Source of the DNA: UBA5436 sp964346085
GTDB taxonomy: Bacteria; Bacillota; Clostridia; Saccharofermentanales; DTU023
Reading direction: 5' to 3'
NCBI GenBank assembly: GCA_964346085.1
Contig: CAYFSZ010000032.1
Span: forward strand, 1 to 15,196
Length of the DNA: 15,196 nucleotides
A program made the position numbers and the translations under genes. Of this stretch, positions 1-7,443 are shown one piece after another. The notes below the pieces were generated by a model. That model was given only the letters and a program-made list of their open reading frames with translations. It ran no database searches and was not told the DNA's origin. Every line of letters begins with the position of its first letter. Positions within the stretch are counted from its first letter, which is position 1.

Positions 1-923
1 AAAAAGAATCCAGTATCATAATGACGATGAATCGTTTGCTCTAATGTTTCCATCCATTTTGGATCTACTTTGTAATCATCTGGATGCTCATAATAATAAT
101 CCAAAGCTTCTCGATATGTTTTGACAACTGTTGCCGCATAAAAAGCACTTTTGGTTCTTCCTTCTATTTTGAGACTGACAACACCAGCATCAATTAACTC
201 TGGTATATATTCAATCATACAAAGATCTGAAGAACTCATTAAATAGGAACCATTATCATCTTGATCAAGAATTAATGGTCTTTCTGGGTGTCCTTCTTCA
301 GTTATTAATAATGGCTGTGCTTTATATTTCCAGCGACAAGGCTGCGTACAAGCCCCACGGTTTGCAGAGCGTCCATTATAATAATCAGAAAGAATACATC
401 TTCCCGAATAAGACATACACATTGCTCCATGAACAAATGCTTCAAGTTCAACTTCTTCAGGCAATAAAGCTCTTATTCTTTTAATATCTTCTAAAGATAA
501 TTCTCTAGCCAAAATAATTCTAGATGCACCTTGTTCATGCCAAAACATTGCGGTCTTTGCATTTAAGACACTGCTTTGTGTACTGATATGAATATCTAAG
601 TCAGGTGCAATTTCTTTCACTAATTGCATGACGCCTGGATCAGAAATGATAACGGCATCAGCTTTTGCCTCAGCTACACCACGAATCGAAACCGCTAAGT
701 CCTCGAAATCGTGATCTCTCGCTAAGCTATTCAACGTAACATAAACTTTTACATTATTCTGATGAGCTAACGCAACAGCTTCTTTAAGCGCTTCAACGGA
801 AAAATTCCCGCCGGCTGCACGTAAGTTAAATTGGTTTAATCCCAAGTAGACGGCATCGGCACCATATTGTATAACTTTTTCTAATTTTTCTAAATCTCCA
901 GCTGGAGCTAACAATTCTACCAT
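1..923 (-). CDS. Peptidase U32-family protein (probable RNA hydroxylation enzyme), 3' end cut by window edge
   Basis: I translated this by hand from the minus strand. It starts MVELLAPAGDLEKL and stays open for 307 codons to the window edge, so the C-terminus is missing. The N-terminal LAPAGD and GADAVYLG segments and the block FVHGAMCMSYSGRC...GACTQPCRW (about residues 164-198) are typical of the U32 family. Cysteines lie at about 169, 176, 192, 196 and 235, a spacing like that of the iron-sulphur cysteines reported for U32 proteins such as UbiU. Family knowledge: bacterial members include TrhP (5-hydroxyuridine in tRNA; Bacillus YrrN/YrrO), RlhA (23S rRNA) and UbiU/UbiV; older annotations call them collagenase-like proteases. 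The ATG overlaps the mltG stop by one base (TAATG), so translation is probably coupled. In Bacillus subtilis U32 genes also lie near mltG, which favours a TrhP-like role. Which RNA it modifies is inference. Confidence 0.88.
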   Translation of the reverse strand, partial: MVELLAPAGDLEKLEKVIQYGADAVYLGLNQFNLRAAGGNFSVEALKEAVALAHQNNVKVYVTLNSLARDHDFEDLAVSIRGVAEAKADAVIISDPGVMQLVKEIAPDLDIHISTQSSVLNAKTAMFWHEQGASRIILARELSLEDIKRIRALLPEEVELEAFVHGAMCMSYSGRCILSDYYNGRSANRGACTQPCRWKYKAQPLLITEEGHPERPLILDQDDNGSYLMSSSDLCMIEYIPELIDAGVVSLKIEGRTKSAFYAATVVKTYREALDYYYEHPDDYKVDPKWMETLEQTIHRHYDTGFF

Positions 924-2065
924 TAATTCCCCGCATTTATAGTACTGTAATGATCAACATTTTGTTGATGTTCTTCTGCTGTTTGTGCAAAAACATTATT
1001 GCCTTCTCCATCAGCACAGAAGTAAAAATAGTTGTTGGCATTTTCCCATGTTCTATTTGTCGCTGCCCATAACACACCTTCAATTGCTGACAAGCCAGGA
1101 TTATTGATTGGTCCTGGAGGTAATCCTTCAGCAGAATAAGTATTGTATGGATTTGATGCAAAGCGGTCTAAGTCGCCTTGTAAAACCCAGAAAACAGGTT
1201 CTTCCCCATTTTCAAGTCTCAAATAGTTAATTGTCGCACAAGATTGTAACCCCATACCAACTTCTAAACGATTTAAGAAAACGCGACTGATTTTATACAT
1301 CTCAGCATTCGTTCCTTCAGCTTGCACGATAGAAGCCAATGTAATGACTTGATCCATTGTCAAACCTAATTCTGCAGCTCTGGTTTTATATTCTGGGTTG
1401 GCAAGTTTATACATCGTATTATTTAGAAAAACACGCAAAATCATTTCTTCATCCATGCTGGAATCAAAACTATATGTATCCGGCCATAAATACCCTTGCA
1501 ATAGCCATTCACGATTTGCATGAACAGCAATATCTTTCACGAATGGATAATCAATAAACTTATTCGGTCGTTGTACTAATTCGTCCATGTATTGCACATC
1601 AATATTTAATCCGGCTTCAATTAGCTTTTCTTGCATTTGCTTATATGTATATCCTTCAGGAATTGTGACAGTAATCATCTCCGGTTCATGTGCCAGCACG
1701 AACATGATTTCATCGTAGCTTAAATCAGGTGTTAAATAATGAGTTCCTGATTGATATTGCCCATCAAAACCATTAAATTTCGAAATCACTTTAAATAGAA
1801 AAGTATTTTTTATTAATCCTTTTTCCTTTAATAAATCTGCAATGTCATCAACTGTCGCTGCTCTTGGTATGGAAACTTCCATCGCTCCTTCAGTCGCAGC
1901 TGTAATAGGATTATCTTGGTCTTCAAATTGATGTTGTAAATTCGTGATTCTTTGATTTTGTGAGCGAACATACTCAAATCCATTGATAAATCCAATTAGT
2001 GCAATTAAGATAAAAGCAATGATTAATATAATAATAAATATTGTTTTTGTGATTTTTGATGACAT
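923..2065 (-). CDS. mltG: MltG (YceG-like) endolytic murein transglycosylase
   Basis: This 380-residue protein has an N-terminal membrane anchor (about residues 8-29, rich in I/L/F) and then an extracytoplasmic part. A LysM-like region (about 64-125, VSIPRAATVDDIADLLKEKG) precedes the YceG catalytic domain. Hallmarks are GYLWPDTYSF (191-200), LASIVQAE (243-250), NRLEVGMGLQS (265-275) and GLPPGPINNPGLSAI near the end. The Glu of LASIVQAE (E250) matches the conserved catalytic Glu of the family. MltG cleaves nascent peptidoglycan strands inside the chain near the membrane and is thought to set glycan length. The start is supported by GAGGTG five bases before the ATG. It begins 15 bases after the typA stop and overlaps the U32 gene by one base, so it belongs to the der-typA-mltG-U32 transcription unit. 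Nothing looks truncated. Confidence 0.95.
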   Translation of the reverse strand: MSSKITKTIFIIILIIAFILIALIGFINGFEYVRSQNQRITNLQHQFEDQDNPITAATEGAMEVSIPRAATVDDIADLLKEKGLIKNTFLFKVISKFNGFDGQYQSGTHYLTPDLSYDEIMFVLAHEPEMITVTIPEGYTYKQMQEKLIEAGLNIDVQYMDELVQRPNKFIDYPFVKDIAVHANREWLLQGYLWPDTYSFDSSMDEEMILRVFLNNTMYKLANPEYKTRAAELGLTMDQVITLASIVQAEGTNAEMYKISRVFLNRLEVGMGLQSCATINYLRLENGEEPVFWVLQGDLDRFASNPYNTYSAEGLPPGPINNPGLSAIEGVLWAATNRTWENANNYFYFCADGEGNNVFAQTAEEHQQNVDHYSTINAGN

Positions 2066-2080
2066 TTATGCACCTCATTT

Positions 2081-3925
2081 TTAAGACATTTTTAGTTTTG
2101 ATGCTTCTCTTAATCTCAAATTATGGTCTAAAATTTTCTTTCTGACTCGAATATTCTTTGGTGTTACTTCAATCCATTCATCATCTGCTATAAATTCTAG
2201 GTATTGTTCCAAACTCATGCGGATTGGTGGAGATAATTTTAGTGCATCATCACTTCCTGCTGCACGAATATTGGTTTGTTGTTTTCTCTTACAAACATTA
2301 ACAACAACATCTTCTGTTTTCATTGTTTTTCCAACAATTTGGCCTTGATATACTTTAGATCCAGCTTCAATAAACAAGTCGCCACGATCCTGCGCATTAT
2401 TTAACCCATAAGCAACGGCAACACCAGTTTCATGGGCTACTAGAACCCCGAAATTACGGCTTTCAATTTCGCCCTTCCAAGGCGTATAACCGTCAATAAT
2501 GCTATTGATTATACCATTGCCCTTAGTGTCGGTCAAAAACTCAGAACGATAGCCAATGAGTCCTCTTGCAGGAATTTTGAACTCAAGACGAACATATCCA
2601 CGATTTGGAGGAGTCATCTTTGTGAGTTCTGCTTTTCTTTCACTCATTTTTTGAATAACAACACCTGTATAATCCTCTGGCACATCAATCATGACTAATT
2701 CTTCAGGCTCAAATAATTGACCATCAATTCGTTTTGCAATGACTTGTGGCTTTGAAACTTGGAACTCATATCCTTCACGTCGCATTGTTTCAACTAAAAC
2801 AGAAATATGTAATTCCCCACGACCTTTGATGATAAATTGCTCAGTGGAATCTGTTTCTTCCATTTGCATCGAAATATTCGTGTAAATCTCACGTTCTAAT
2901 CGATCTCTCAAATGACGGCTCGTGACGAAATCGCCTTCTGTTCCTGCGAACGGACTATCATTCACAGCAAATGTCATCGCAATGGTTGGTTCATCGATTT
3001 TGACAAAAGGCATAGCATTTGGAGCTGTAGGATCACAAATTGTATCTCCAATATGCAAATTGTCGATACCACTTAAGGCAATTATCTCACCTGATCCAGC
3101 TTGTTCAATCTCTTGTCTTCCAAGACCTTGAAAGCGCATTAACTTAACAATCTTGCCACTTACTTTCTTCTTTGAATCATGTTGATTCACAACAACAACT
3201 TGTTGTTTTGCATTGATCACACCATGTTCTATTTTACCAATTGCAATACGTCCAATATATGGATCATAATCAATGTTGGAAACCAGCATTTGGAATTTTT
3301 CTTCTTCATTTCCTGAAGGTTCAGGAATATAATCGACAATAGCTTTGAATACTGGCTCAATCGAGCTTTCCGCAATTAATTCAGGGGTGATTTCGTCTGG
3401 CATTTCAGTAAATGCAACACCGTCTTTTCCGGAAGCATAAAGCACTGGGAAATCAATTTGTTCATCCGTAGCATCTAATTCAATGAATAATTCATAGATT
3501 AAATCGAGCACTTCTGCAGGTCTTGCATTTGGTCGATCGATTTTATTGATAACAACGATTGGTTTTAGCTTTTTTTCTAGTGTTTTATGCAAGACAAAAC
3601 GAGTTTGCGGCATAGGACCATCAAATGCGTCTACGATGAGTAAGACGCCGTCAACCATTTTTAAGACGCGTTCAACTTCTCCTCCGAAGTCAGCATGGCC
3701 CGGCGTATCCACGATGTTAATACGATGTTCTTTGTACTGTACAGCCGTATTTTTCGACAAAATCGTGATTCCTCTTTCTCGCTCCAAATCATTGGAGTCC
3801 ATAACTTGTTCCACAATTTTCTGATGGCTGTTAAAAATTCCACTTTGTTGAAGCAAAGCATCAACTAACGTTGTTTTGCCATGGTCAACATGGGCAATAA
3901 TTGCAACATTACGAATGTTTTTCAT
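2081..3925 (-). CDS. typA: TypA/BipA ribosome-associated translational GTPase
   Basis: This 614-residue protein has the normal TypA length and all GTPase motifs: G1 AHVDHGKTT (11-19), G2 RERGITILSK, G3 DTPGHADFG, G4 NKIDR and G5 ASGKDG. Beta-barrel and EF-G-like domains follow, with the TypA-specific C-terminal segment PPNRGYVRLEFKIPARGLIGYRSEFLTDTKGNG (given here only as a landmark, split as PPNRGYVRLEF / KIPARGLIGYRSEF / LTDTKGNG). TypA is an EF-G-related GTPase that binds the 70S ribosome and supports large-subunit assembly and stress adaptation, notably in the cold. Its ATG follows the der stop TAG with no bases between (TAGATG) and has only a weak Shine-Dalgarno sequence, so it is probably translated by coupling to der. 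The pairing of two ribosome-assembly GTPases, Der and TypA, in one unit makes functional sense. Confidence 0.97.
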   Translation of the reverse strand: MKNIRNVAIIAHVDHGKTTLVDALLQQSGIFNSHQKIVEQVMDSNDLERERGITILSKNTAVQYKEHRINIVDTPGHADFGGEVERVLKMVDGVLLIVDAFDGPMPQTRFVLHKTLEKKLKPIVVINKIDRPNARPAEVLDLIYELFIELDATDEQIDFPVLYASGKDGVAFTEMPDEITPELIAESSIEPVFKAIVDYIPEPSGNEEEKFQMLVSNIDYDPYIGRIAIGKIEHGVINAKQQVVVVNQHDSKKKVSGKIVKLMRFQGLGRQEIEQAGSGEIIALSGIDNLHIGDTICDPTAPNAMPFVKIDEPTIAMTFAVNDSPFAGTEGDFVTSRHLRDRLEREIYTNISMQMEETDSTEQFIIKGRGELHISVLVETMRREGYEFQVSKPQVIAKRIDGQLFEPEELVMIDVPEDYTGVVIQKMSERKAELTKMTPPNRGYVRLEFKIPARGLIGYRSEFLTDTKGNGIINSIIDGYTPWKGEIESRNFGVLVAHETGVAVAYGLNNAQDRGDLFIEAGSKVYQGQIVGKTMKTEDVVVNVCKRKQQTNIRAAGSDDALKLSPPIRMSLEQYLEFIADDEWIEVTPKNIRVRKKILDHNLRLREASKLKMS

Positions 3926-5287
3926 CTATTTTCTATCTCTATTTCTAAAAATTTCACTTAGTTCTTGATCTCGCTGACGATTGCGCCAAATAAAATGAAT
4001 TGGTGTCCCATCAAAACCGAAGTTCAATCTAAATTGATTTTCTAAGTATCTTTCATAAGAAAAATGCAGTAAATCTTTATTATTTACGAAGAAAACAAAA
4101 GTTGGTGGCCCAACAGAAACTTGTGTTGCATAAAGAATTTTGAGTCTTCTACCTTTATCTTGCGGTGTTGGATTCATCGCCATCGCCTCTGCTAACACTT
4201 CATTAATAACAGTTGTGGACAGGCGTCTTTGTGATTCTTCGTAGACTTCATTAACGAATTTAAAAATACGCTCAATGCGTTGTCCAGACAAGGCTGAAAC
4301 AAAAATAACTGGTGCATAAGTCATAAAACTAAATCGCAAACGAATATCTTTCTCGATTTCAGCCATGACCTTTTCTTTTTCTTCAATCAAATCCCATTTG
4401 TTGATAACAAAAACAGAAGCTTTCCCATTATTATGAGCTAAGCCTGCTACTTTCGTATCCTGCTCAGTGATTCCTTCTTGCGCATCAATCATAATGAGGC
4501 AAACATCTGAACGTTTTACCGCAGCTTCTGTACGCAAATTACTGTATTTTTCGATACGGTCATGAATTTTACTTTGGCGTCTCAGGCCAGCGGTATCAAT
4601 TAAACGATAGGCTTGATCATTTAAATCGAAATCAACGTCAATCGCATCTCTTGTTGTCCCCGCTACATTGGAAACAATCGAACGTTCTTCTGCGAGCAGA
4701 TAATTAATTAAAGAAGATTTTCCAACATTCGGTTTGCCGATAACCGCAACAGAAATTCTATCATCTTCTATGTCTTCCACTTCTTTTTCTGGTAACAATT
4801 CGACAATCGCATCCAATACTTCTGAAAAACCCATACGATTCGCAGAAGAAATTGGAAAATAATCACCTAAACCCAATTGATAAAAATCATAAATCTCAGG
4901 TGGTAAATTCGCTGGTTGATCACATTTGTTAATGACCAGAATAATCGGTTTTGAAGAACGTCTTAAATAATTTGCGATTTCATGATCTGCTGGATGTAGT
5001 CCTGACTTCATATCACACATAAAAAGAATAACATCAGCGGTATCAATTGCTATTTCCGCTTGTGTTTTCATAGAAGCCAAAATATTATCTGTAATTTCAG
5101 GCTCAATACCACCTGTATCAATTAAAGTCATTTCATGTCCCAGCCACTCAGTATCAGCATAAATTCGATCTCTGGTAACACCTGGAGTATCATGAACAAT
5201 CGAAATTCTTTCTCCAATAATTGCATTGAAAAAAGTTGATTTACCTACATTAGGTCTTCCAATTACAGCTACAATAGGTTTTATCAT
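3926..5287 (-). CDS. der: Der (EngA) tandem-GTPase ribosome assembly factor
   Basis: Two GTPase domains in tandem identify Der. The first has GRPNVGKS (10-17), DTPGVTRD (33-40), DTGG (57-60) and NKCD (120-123). The second has GKPNVGKS (184-191), AGTTRD (209-214), DTAG (231-234) and NKWD (296-299). A KH-like C-terminal domain follows, including PTFVFFVNN. Der is essential for 50S subunit maturation. I choose the ATG at 5287, giving 453 residues, because AAGGAG lies six bases upstream. An adjacent ATG at 5290 is only three bases from that site. An in-frame ATG at 5323 sits against the U-tract of the upstream terminator and has no ribosome binding site. No clear promoter is visible between the rpmF terminator and this gene, so transcription may depend on readthrough or an unseen promoter. 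Confidence 0.96.
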   Translation of the reverse strand: MIKPIVAVIGRPNVGKSTFFNAIIGERISIVHDTPGVTRDRIYADTEWLGHEMTLIDTGGIEPEITDNILASMKTQAEIAIDTADVILFMCDMKSGLHPADHEIANYLRRSSKPIILVINKCDQPANLPPEIYDFYQLGLGDYFPISSANRMGFSEVLDAIVELLPEKEVEDIEDDRISVAVIGKPNVGKSSLINYLLAEERSIVSNVAGTTRDAIDVDFDLNDQAYRLIDTAGLRRQSKIHDRIEKYSNLRTEAAVKRSDVCLIMIDAQEGITEQDTKVAGLAHNNGKASVFVINKWDLIEEKEKVMAEIEKDIRLRFSFMTYAPVIFVSALSGQRIERIFKFVNEVYEESQRRLSTTVINEVLAEAMAMNPTPQDKGRRLKILYATQVSVGPPTFVFFVNNKDLLHFSYERYLENQFRLNFGFDGTPIHFIWRNRQRDQELSEIFRNRDRK

Positions 5288-5308
5288 CATAAACTCCTTT
5301 TCGTCTTG

Positions 5309-5323
5309 ATGTTTTTGAAACAT
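5309..5323. repeat. 15-bp perfect palindrome between the terminator and der
   Basis: ATGTTT-TTG-AAACAT reads as a 6-bp inverted repeat with a 3-base centre. It abuts the T-tract of the rpmF terminator and precedes the der ribosome binding site by about ten bases. It could be an operator or a small RNA hairpin, or chance in AT-rich DNA. Confidence 0.4.
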
Positions 5324-5357
5324 AAAAAAGCAGCGAATATTGATACGTCCGCTGCCC
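5324..5357 (-). terminator. Intrinsic terminator after rpmF
   Basis: On the minus strand GCAGCGGA pairs with TTCGCTGC (8 bp, one G-U) around a 10-base loop, directly followed by six T. It lies 27 bases beyond the rpmF stop and just before der, so it should end most rpmF transcripts and leave der dependent on readthrough or another promoter. Confidence 0.8.
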
Positions 5358-5383
5358 TCTTAAACATTAATCAAAAATAAGAA

Positions 5384-5563
5384 TTAAATCTCTTGCTCGA
5401 TAACTTCACGGCCATCATAATAGCCACAGTTTTTACAAACACGATGGCTCATTTTTAACTCATGACATTGTGGACATTCCACTAGACCCGGTGCTCTCAA
5501 TTTCCAATTTCTACGTGAGCGTCTAGATCTCATCTTTGACCATCTTCTCTTTGGAACTGCCAT
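5384..5563 (-). CDS. rpmF: 50S ribosomal protein L32, zinc-ribbon form
   Basis: This 59-residue basic protein begins MAVPKRRWSKMRSRRSRRN and contains the L32 signature LRAPGLVECPQC...HRVCKNCGYYDGREV. Four cysteines (30, 33, 43, 46) form an intact CxxC...CxxC zinc ribbon, so this is the zinc-binding paralogue type. L32 is a component of the large ribosomal subunit. The start at 5563 fits the family N-terminus MAVPK and is preceded by GGAGG nine bases upstream; an in-frame upstream extension to 5635 would run through the promoter and is not real. The gene has its own promoter upstream and terminator downstream, so it is probably a mostly monocistronic unit. In many Firmicutes rpmF follows a DUF177 gene, but here the upstream neighbour is a DUF1934 gene. 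Confidence 0.97.
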   Translation of the reverse strand: MAVPKRRWSKMRSRRSRRNWKLRAPGLVECPQCHELKMSHRVCKNCGYYDGREVIEQEI

Positions 5564-5606
5564 ATATATCAACCTCCATCTATCCCTAAAACAATAACGC
5601 TTAAGA

Positions 5607-5635
5607 AATATAATATATATTAGACTTTGTGTCAA
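5607..5635 (-). promoter_or_regulatory. Sigma-A-type promoter of rpmF
   Basis: On the minus strand a perfect -35 TTGACA (5635-5630) is separated by 17 bases from a -10 TATATT (5612-5607). The predicted transcription start near 5600 would leave a leader of about 37 bases before rpmF. It is the best consensus match in the window. Confidence 0.7.
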
Positions 5636-5639
5636 GTCT
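5622..5639. repeat. 18-bp inverted repeat over the rpmF -35 element
   Basis: AGACTT-TGTGTC-AAGTCT has 6-bp arms around a 6-base centre and covers the whole -35 hexamer of the rpmF promoter. This position fits a repressor site, but I do not recognise the motif. Confidence 0.45.
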
Positions 5640-5672
5640 TAGTTTTAACTATTTTACATTTTTACCTATATT

Positions 5673-5697
5673 AAAACGAATCAACATCGGGTGATTC
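5673..5697 (-). terminator. Weak possible terminator after the DUF1934 gene
   Basis: On the minus strand GAATCA pairs with TGATTC (6 bp) around an 8-base loop and is followed by GTTTTAAT. It begins seven bases after the DUF1934 stop. The stem is short and AT-rich and the T-run is interrupted, so termination would be partial at best. Confidence 0.4.
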
Positions 5698-5703
5698 AAA
5701 AAT

Positions 5704-6144
5704 CTAATTTTCCGTTTCAACTTTTAGTTGTAATTTTGTACTAATCTTCTCTTGATTAGCAAAACTGAGTGAATACGCAAGACGAATTTCACCACCATTT
5801 TCTGATAAATCACCGAAAACTTCATTCGTTACAATTGATATATCCAGAAGACCAAATGGTGTTTCCATTTGCGTCATATGATGATTTCCTGATTCGAATA
5901 GAACATTCATTTGCACGGCACCACGACGCAAGAAATGAATATTGCCATCCTTTGTGACGCGCAAGCTGGTTGTGGTTCCTTCCATACCTGTCGCTTCACT
6001 TTCGTCATAGCTCACTGTCCACTCTTTAGTTTTAGCATCCTGCGTCAATTTTCCCATACTCATCAATTTGATGGGGTCAGCAGTTTCTCCAGAGGTCCAT
6101 TGTTCGCTGATTAAATTTATTCTTGCTTTTTTTTCAGTATTCAT
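5704..6144 (-). CDS. DUF1934 (YwiB-like) small beta-barrel protein, function unknown
   Basis: This 146-residue protein has no signal peptide or membrane segment and is probably cytoplasmic. Family-typical positions include YDESEATGMEGTTTSLRV (45-62), the RxGAVQMN motif (about 74-80), the TPFGLLDI segment and the GGEIRLAYSL segment with alternating hydrophobic residues, as expected for a calycin-like beta barrel. It resembles Bacillus subtilis YwiB (DUF1934). No biochemical role is established to my knowledge. The ribosome binding site is weak (AGAG about eight bases before the ATG). It lies between ackA and rpmF, separated from ackA by 79 bases holding a strong hairpin and a possible promoter. 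I considered DUF177/YceD, the usual rpmF neighbour, but the sequence pattern does not match it. Confidence 0.85.
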   Translation of the reverse strand: MNTEKKARINLISEQWTSGETADPIKLMSMGKLTQDAKTKEWTVSYDESEATGMEGTTTSLRVTKDGNIHFLRRGAVQMNVLFESGNHHMTQMETPFGLLDISIVTNEVFGDLSENGGEIRLAYSLSFANQEKISTKLQLKVETEN

Positions 6145-6167
6145 TCTAATTTTCTCTTTTTAATAAT

Positions 6168-6195
6168 TAGGATCCGACTTGGCAGCCGGATCCTA
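6168..6195 (-). other. Strong hairpin between ackA and the DUF1934 gene
   Basis: On the minus strand TAGGATCCGGC pairs with GTCGGATCCTA (11 bp, one G-U) around TGCCAA. In a plus-strand transcript that G-U would be an A-C mismatch, so the fold favours minus-strand RNA. The sequence after the stem (ATTATTAAAAAG) is not a proper U-tract. It may be a weak terminator for ackA, a 5' stabilising stem for DUF1934 mRNA, or an operator. Confidence 0.55.
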
Positions 6196-6197
6196 GC

Positions 6198-6227
6198 ATA
6201 ATATTTTTATTTTTTTACTCGTGTTAA
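6198..6227 (-). promoter_or_regulatory. Candidate promoter of the DUF1934 gene
   Basis: On the minus strand TTAACA (6227-6222, 5 of 6 to consensus) is followed after 18 bases by TATTAT (6203-6198, 5 of 6). The -35 overlaps the ackA stop codon. Initiation would fall near 6191, inside the adjacent hairpin sequence. The 18-base spacer is A-rich, so chance matching is possible. Confidence 0.4.
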
Positions 6228-7420
6228 CCAGTAATTTTTGCAGTATCTAAAGCAATCTTTAATTCTTCATTTGTTCTGATAACAAAAACTTTTACTTTAG
6301 AATTTTCTGTTGAAATTAAGCGATCTTCTTTTTTGCGAATTGCATTTTCTTCCCAATCGATATCAACACCTAAATAATCTAAGCCTCTTAAGATTCCTTC
6401 ACGAACATTATGTGCATTTTCGCCGATGCCAGCTGTGAAAACAATCGCATCTACACCGCCTAAAGCTGCTACATAAGAACCGATAACTTTACGGCATTGA
6501 TAGAAAAGCATATCCAACGTTAAAGCTGCTCTTTCATTGCCTTCGGCTTTCGCTGCTTCTAAGTCTCTACAATCAGAACCTACACCTGAAACGCCCAAGA
6601 AACCAGATTTCTTGTTCATCAAAGCATCCACTTCATCAGCAGATAAGTTCTCTTGATTCATTAAGAAAGTAACAATTGCTGGATCCATATCACCGCATCG
6701 TGTTCCCATTGGAACACCTGCTAAAGGTGTCATACCCATTGTTGTATCGATGCATTTTCCTGCTTTAACAGCAGAAATTGATGAACCATTTCCTAAATGG
6801 CATGTAATAATATTTGCATCAGGATTTCCTAATAATTCGTAAGTTTTTCCTGAAACATATGAATGAGATGTCCCATGGAAACCATAACGGCGAATACCAT
6901 GTTTTTCATATAATTCATATGGTAAAGCATACATATATGCTTCAGCAGGAATTGTTTGATGGAATGCTGTATCGAAAACGGCAACTTGAGGGATACCAGG
7001 CATTGCTGCTTCGCAAGCTTCAATACCCATCATATTTGCAGGGTTATGTAATGGTGCTAATGGATAGCATGCTTTAATCGCTTCTTTTACTTCTTCAGTA
7101 ATCAATACGGATTCAGCAAATTTTTCACCGCCATGAACAACTCTGTGTCCAACTGCATTTACTTCTTCTAAACTTTTTAATACACCATGTTCTTCAGATA
7201 AGATTGCATCGATAACTAATTGAACAGCAACTGTGTGATTTGGCATTTCTGTTTTCAAATCAAACTCTTTGCCTGTGTGTGCTTCATGATGAAGATTTGA
7301 TCCTTCAATCCCAATTCTTTCACATAAACCATTTGCTAGAACGGATTGCTTTTCACCTTCTAAATCAAATAATTGATATTTTAATGAGGAACTTCCTGCA
7401 TTAACAACTAAAATTTTCAT
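6224..7420 (-). CDS. ackA: Acetate kinase
   Basis: This 398-residue protein has the standard AckA length. It converts acetyl phosphate and ADP to acetate and ATP, the substrate-level phosphorylation step of acetate fermentation. The N-terminus MKILVVNAGSSSLKY is diagnostic. Further motifs are VGHRVVHGG (about 90-98), the DTAFHQT segment (150-156), GFHGTSHSYVS (180-190), HLGNGSSISA (208-217) and TPLAGVPMGTRCGDMDP (231-247). Residues N7, R93, D150, H182 and R241 correspond to active-site positions known from Methanosarcina AckA. AAGGAG precedes the ATG by nine bases. It follows pta by 23 bases with no terminator, so pta-ackA is an operon driven from the promoter upstream of pta. Confidence 0.98.
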   Translation of the reverse strand: MKILVVNAGSSSLKYQLFDLEGEKQSVLANGLCERIGIEGSNLHHEAHTGKEFDLKTEMPNHTVAVQLVIDAILSEEHGVLKSLEEVNAVGHRVVHGGEKFAESVLITEEVKEAIKACYPLAPLHNPANMMGIEACEAAMPGIPQVAVFDTAFHQTIPAEAYMYALPYELYEKHGIRRYGFHGTSHSYVSGKTYELLGNPDANIITCHLGNGSSISAVKAGKCIDTTMGMTPLAGVPMGTRCGDMDPAIVTFLMNQENLSADEVDALMNKKSGFLGVSGVGSDCRDLEAAKAEGNERAALTLDMLFYQCRKVIGSYVAALGGVDAIVFTAGIGENAHNVREGILRGLDYLGVDIDWEENAIRKKEDRLISTENSKVKVFVIRTNEELKIALDTAKITG

Positions 7421-7443
7421 AATTAATTTCTCCTTGTTTGACT

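Noticed and set aside
275..484. Plus-strand open frame of 69 codons inside the left-edge gene
   Set aside because: It lies opposite the well-matched U32 coding sequence, has no ribosome binding site and resembles no known protein.
5288..5323. N-terminal extension of der to the ATG at 5323
   Set aside because: That ATG follows the terminator U-tract directly and lacks a binding site, while AAGGAG sits six bases before the ATG at 5287. Der proteins normally begin just before the first GRPNVGKS domain.
5564..5635. N-terminal extension of L32 to 5635
   Set aside because: It would translate through the -10 region of a near-consensus promoter, and L32 proteins begin MAVPK.
5704..6144. DUF177/YceD identity for the gene upstream of rpmF
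   Set aside because: Gene order suggested it, but the RxGAVQMN, TPFGLLDI and GGEIRLAYSL pattern belongs to DUF1934.
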